Origin: JADJNW01 sp964549655
GTDB taxonomy: Bacteria > Bacteroidota > Bacteroidia > Chitinophagales > Saprospiraceae
DNA: 46,037 nucleotides
Assembly (NCBI GenBank): GCA_964549655.1
Contig: CAZJXN010000020.1
Coordinates: forward strand, 1 to 46,037
Direction: 5' to 3'
The translations under genes and the position numbers were made by a program. Below the pieces are notes generated by a model that did no database searches, was not told the DNA's origin, and saw nothing but the letters and a program-made list of their open reading frames with translations. The stretch's first letter is position 1. Each line of letters opens with the position of its first letter. Positions 44,373 through 46,037 of this stretch are shown here, in pieces.

Positions 44373-44397
44373 GTCGGACGCTTCAAAAGCATCCGAC
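44373..44397. terminator. Terminator-like hairpin after pdeM
   Basis: An 11-bp stem with one C-A mismatch (44373-44383 with 44387-44397) and a 3-nt loop starts 2 bases after the pdeM stop and precedes the convergent lipoprotein gene. The tract after it is A-rich on the plus strand. Confidence 0.5.
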
Positions 44398-44418
44398 AAC
44401 ACAAGAAAAATTTAGCTT

Positions 44419-44817
44419 TTATTGCTTTAAAAATTCTACGGTACAACTCGTGCTGGGTACGGTTGCTGTGGCTTCAACGACGAGGGTCATCAAAAGTAAT
44501 TTTCCACTCAACGTACCAGTACCAGTTACGACCCCGCTGCTGGTAGTTGTTTTAGGGATACTAAAATTGTTACCGCTAACGGTAGCATTAAAAACATTGT
44601 CAATATCCAGCTCATCTGGTGCTATACCTGCCCGAATGATAAAAGAATCGCCAGTTTTTAAAGGAACGAATGTGCAGGGGTTTGACTTTACGGTGTAATT
44701 GCCAACCATTCTATTGCGAGCTACGACCGGGTTAGGCGTGGACGAAGTATCGTCTTTTTGGCAGGCAACGCATAGCACCAGTGCCCACATGGTAAACAAA
44801 TAAAATGCAGCTTTCAT
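44419..44817 (-). CDS. Hypothetical lipoprotein
   Basis: A 132-aa protein with a type II signal peptide and lipobox VACQ (Cys19), followed by KDD. The acidic residue after Cys allows surface or outer-membrane sorting in Bacteroidota. The mature part is a short beta-rich domain with paired cysteines (SNPCTFVPLK and STSCTVEFLK) that could form one disulfide. I recognise no domain. It is a single gene. Confidence 0.75.
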   Translation of the reverse strand: MKAAFYLFTMWALVLCVACQKDDTSSTPNPVVARNRMVGNYTVKSNPCTFVPLKTGDSFIIRAGIAPDELDIDNVFNATVSGNNFSIPKTTTSSGVVTGTGTLSGKLLLMTLVVEATATVPSTSCTVEFLKQ

Positions 44818-45011
44818 GTCTTTGGTTTTTTAGTGAAATAATGTACTAATAGGATTGCTTTTGCCGCAAAGGGAGGAGCAACAAGGAAGGCTCAGACTAC
44901 ATAAGCCATTTATTCAAACTCTTTATGCTCCCGTTATCTCATCACCTATTGCGACGAGACAAAATTCAGGCTTCTTGGAAAAAAAGAGGTGGTAAAAAAA
45001 CGACATTTATT

Positions 45012-45045
45012 GAGAAGTCGGAAGTGGGAGGTAGGAAGTCGGAAA
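45012..45045. repeat. Degenerate GAAGTCGGAA repeat
   Basis: AGAAGTCGGAAGTGGGAGGT is followed by a second GGAAGTCGGAA. It lies directly after the stop of the AraC-type gene and is similar in style to the other gene-end repeats. Confidence 0.5.
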
Positions 45046-45049
45046 TTGC

Positions 45050-45885
45050 CTACTTCGTCCGTTGTTGCGTACCTATCCAGCGCTCAGGCGACTGCGTGTT
45101 TTCTTGTACGAGCGTGTTGGGGGTACTGCCGGAGAATTGTTTAAAGTCTTTGACCAAATGTTGATAGTCGGTGTAAGCCGCATCCCAAGCAATTTTTTGC
45201 CAATTGAGGTGTGGGTTGAGTTCTTTAGTTTCAAAAGCCTTATAAAATCTACAAATACGCGCGAAAAACTTAGGAGATACCCCCATCTGTTTTAAAAAAA
45301 TCCGTTCAAACTGGCGAGGACTTGGAAAAGTTTGATGCGCTGCTTTATCCACATCAAAAAGGCAGGCGTATCCATCGTTTGTTTTCCAACGCTGTCCATA
45401 TCGCGGAAGTGGTAATTTAGTCCTTGAATTTTTTTCCATAACCAGTTTTCTACGATTGGAAACATGGCAGCATAGCTGGGGGCATTTGCCAATTGTTCAC
45501 TCACTTCCCGGATTTCCTTGCCAAGTACCAATTCAGCATCCATGTTTTTATCCGTAAATTCGGTCAGCGGGATGCACAAGAACTTATATAATGCTCCAGG
45601 CTGAAAGGTAATTTCCAGCATTAACATTTCGGGCGGGAGCAATTGGTTTTGTCGAGCAATATGTTGTCCAAAAATATGTGTGGGAGGTACTTTTATTGAA
45701 GTACCGGATTCCAGATTTTTGGACCATACCAGCCCTCTCGTAAAGAATCGAATGCCTTGCTCTGGCGTGGCGGGGTAAGGCTTCATGGGTGGCAGCGCAC
45801 TGGCATCAAAGGTGAAGTGTAACAGCCAGTATTCTAGGATGTAGGTTTTTAGGTGCGGGCTGGGTTGTATATATTTGTGAATCAT
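45050..45885 (-). pseudogene. AraC-type transcriptional regulator split by a frameshift
   Basis: The first frame (45885 down to 45292) encodes an N-terminal DUF6597-like sensor region, from MIHKYIQPSPHLKTYILEYW to PAFLMWIKQRIKLF. The second frame (from about 45345 down to 45050) holds the HTH part FPSPRQFERIFLKQMGVSPK, then FFARICRFYKAFE, WQKIAWDAAYTDYQHLVKDF and KQFSGSTPN. Together they would make a regulator of about 278 aa. The shift lies between 45325 and 45350, near a TTTT run, and costs the HTH its first helix if read as is. It may be a true pseudogene or a sequencing error. Confidence 0.8.
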
Positions 45886-46037
45886 AGCAGGGTTTGCGCT
45901 TTTGAAAGACTTTCCCAGTAAAAATAAGGTTTTTATTTAAATAGCGTAATCATTAAGCGGGAATTTATCGGTACGGTAGAAGTATAGCCGACAAATGGAG
46001 TTTTATACCGCTGCTTGATAAAGTATCGGCTACTAAA

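Overview
The window looks like chromosome of a free-living member of the Bacteroidota (Saprospiria- or Chitinophagia-like; I cannot fix the class). Evidence: a TonB-dependent receptor and other envelope proteins with N-terminal carboxypeptidase-regulatory-like domains, DUF5686, DUF5916, DUF2490 and DUF2141 proteins, a PorE-like OmpA protein, signal peptides ending in -AQ, and promoter-like TTTG/TAnnTTTG elements in place of -35/-10 boxes. Genes are mostly monocistronic or in pairs, with hairpins or low-complexity repeats at their ends. I see no phage, IS transposase, rRNA or CRISPR.

Layout. 1-4510: small secreted proteins (NTF2-like, patatin, Dabb), a GH2 glycosidase, and the decayed C-terminal half of a polysaccharide pyruvyl transferase. 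4690-5450: DUF2490 outer-membrane protein, then about 830 gene-free bases holding a 21-bp tandem repeat. 6281-12450 (minus strand): sulP, dabA and dabB, a coherent inorganic-carbon uptake cluster. 12613-15185: a doubtful small membrane protein, a tRNA with anticodon CAT, DUF2141 and an orphan LytS-type histidine kinase. 15351-23555: TonB-dependent receptor, lgt, DUF5686 protein, rnhB and an MBL-fold hydrolase, separated by repeats. 23673-29306: two large plus-strand envelope proteins, a PD40 propeller fused to an Omp85-like barrel, followed by a PorE-like TPR/PD40/CRD/OmpA protein. 29491-31955: MoxR ATPase and DUF58. 32208-32801: a MazF-type toxin-antitoxin pair with a good promoter. 32992-35667: DUF5916 barrel protein. 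35733-38573: an accessory-looking stretch with an unrecognised 363-aa protein, a MITE-like element with 26-bp terminal inverted repeats, a NADAR protein and an SMI1/KNR4 protein. 38732-43374: S10 carboxypeptidase, a broken small gene, DsbD and a stand-alone DsbD N-domain paralogue. 43724-45885: PdeM phosphoesterase, a lipoprotein and a frameshifted AraC-type regulator.

How they work together. SulP and DabAB would both raise cytoplasmic bicarbonate. The DsbD pair would carry reducing power across the inner membrane to the periplasm. Lgt matures lipoproteins. The PD40-barrel and PorE-like proteins share a fold and may form an outer-membrane/peptidoglycan complex. The NADAR-SMI1 pair and the MazF pair are the best candidates for conflict-related functions.

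I did not find a clearly new system. The best leads are the NADAR/SMI1/unknown/MITE stretch, the PD40-barrel plus PorE-like pair, the DsbD N-domain duplicate, and dispersed 9-12 nt degenerate repeats that hug gene ends.
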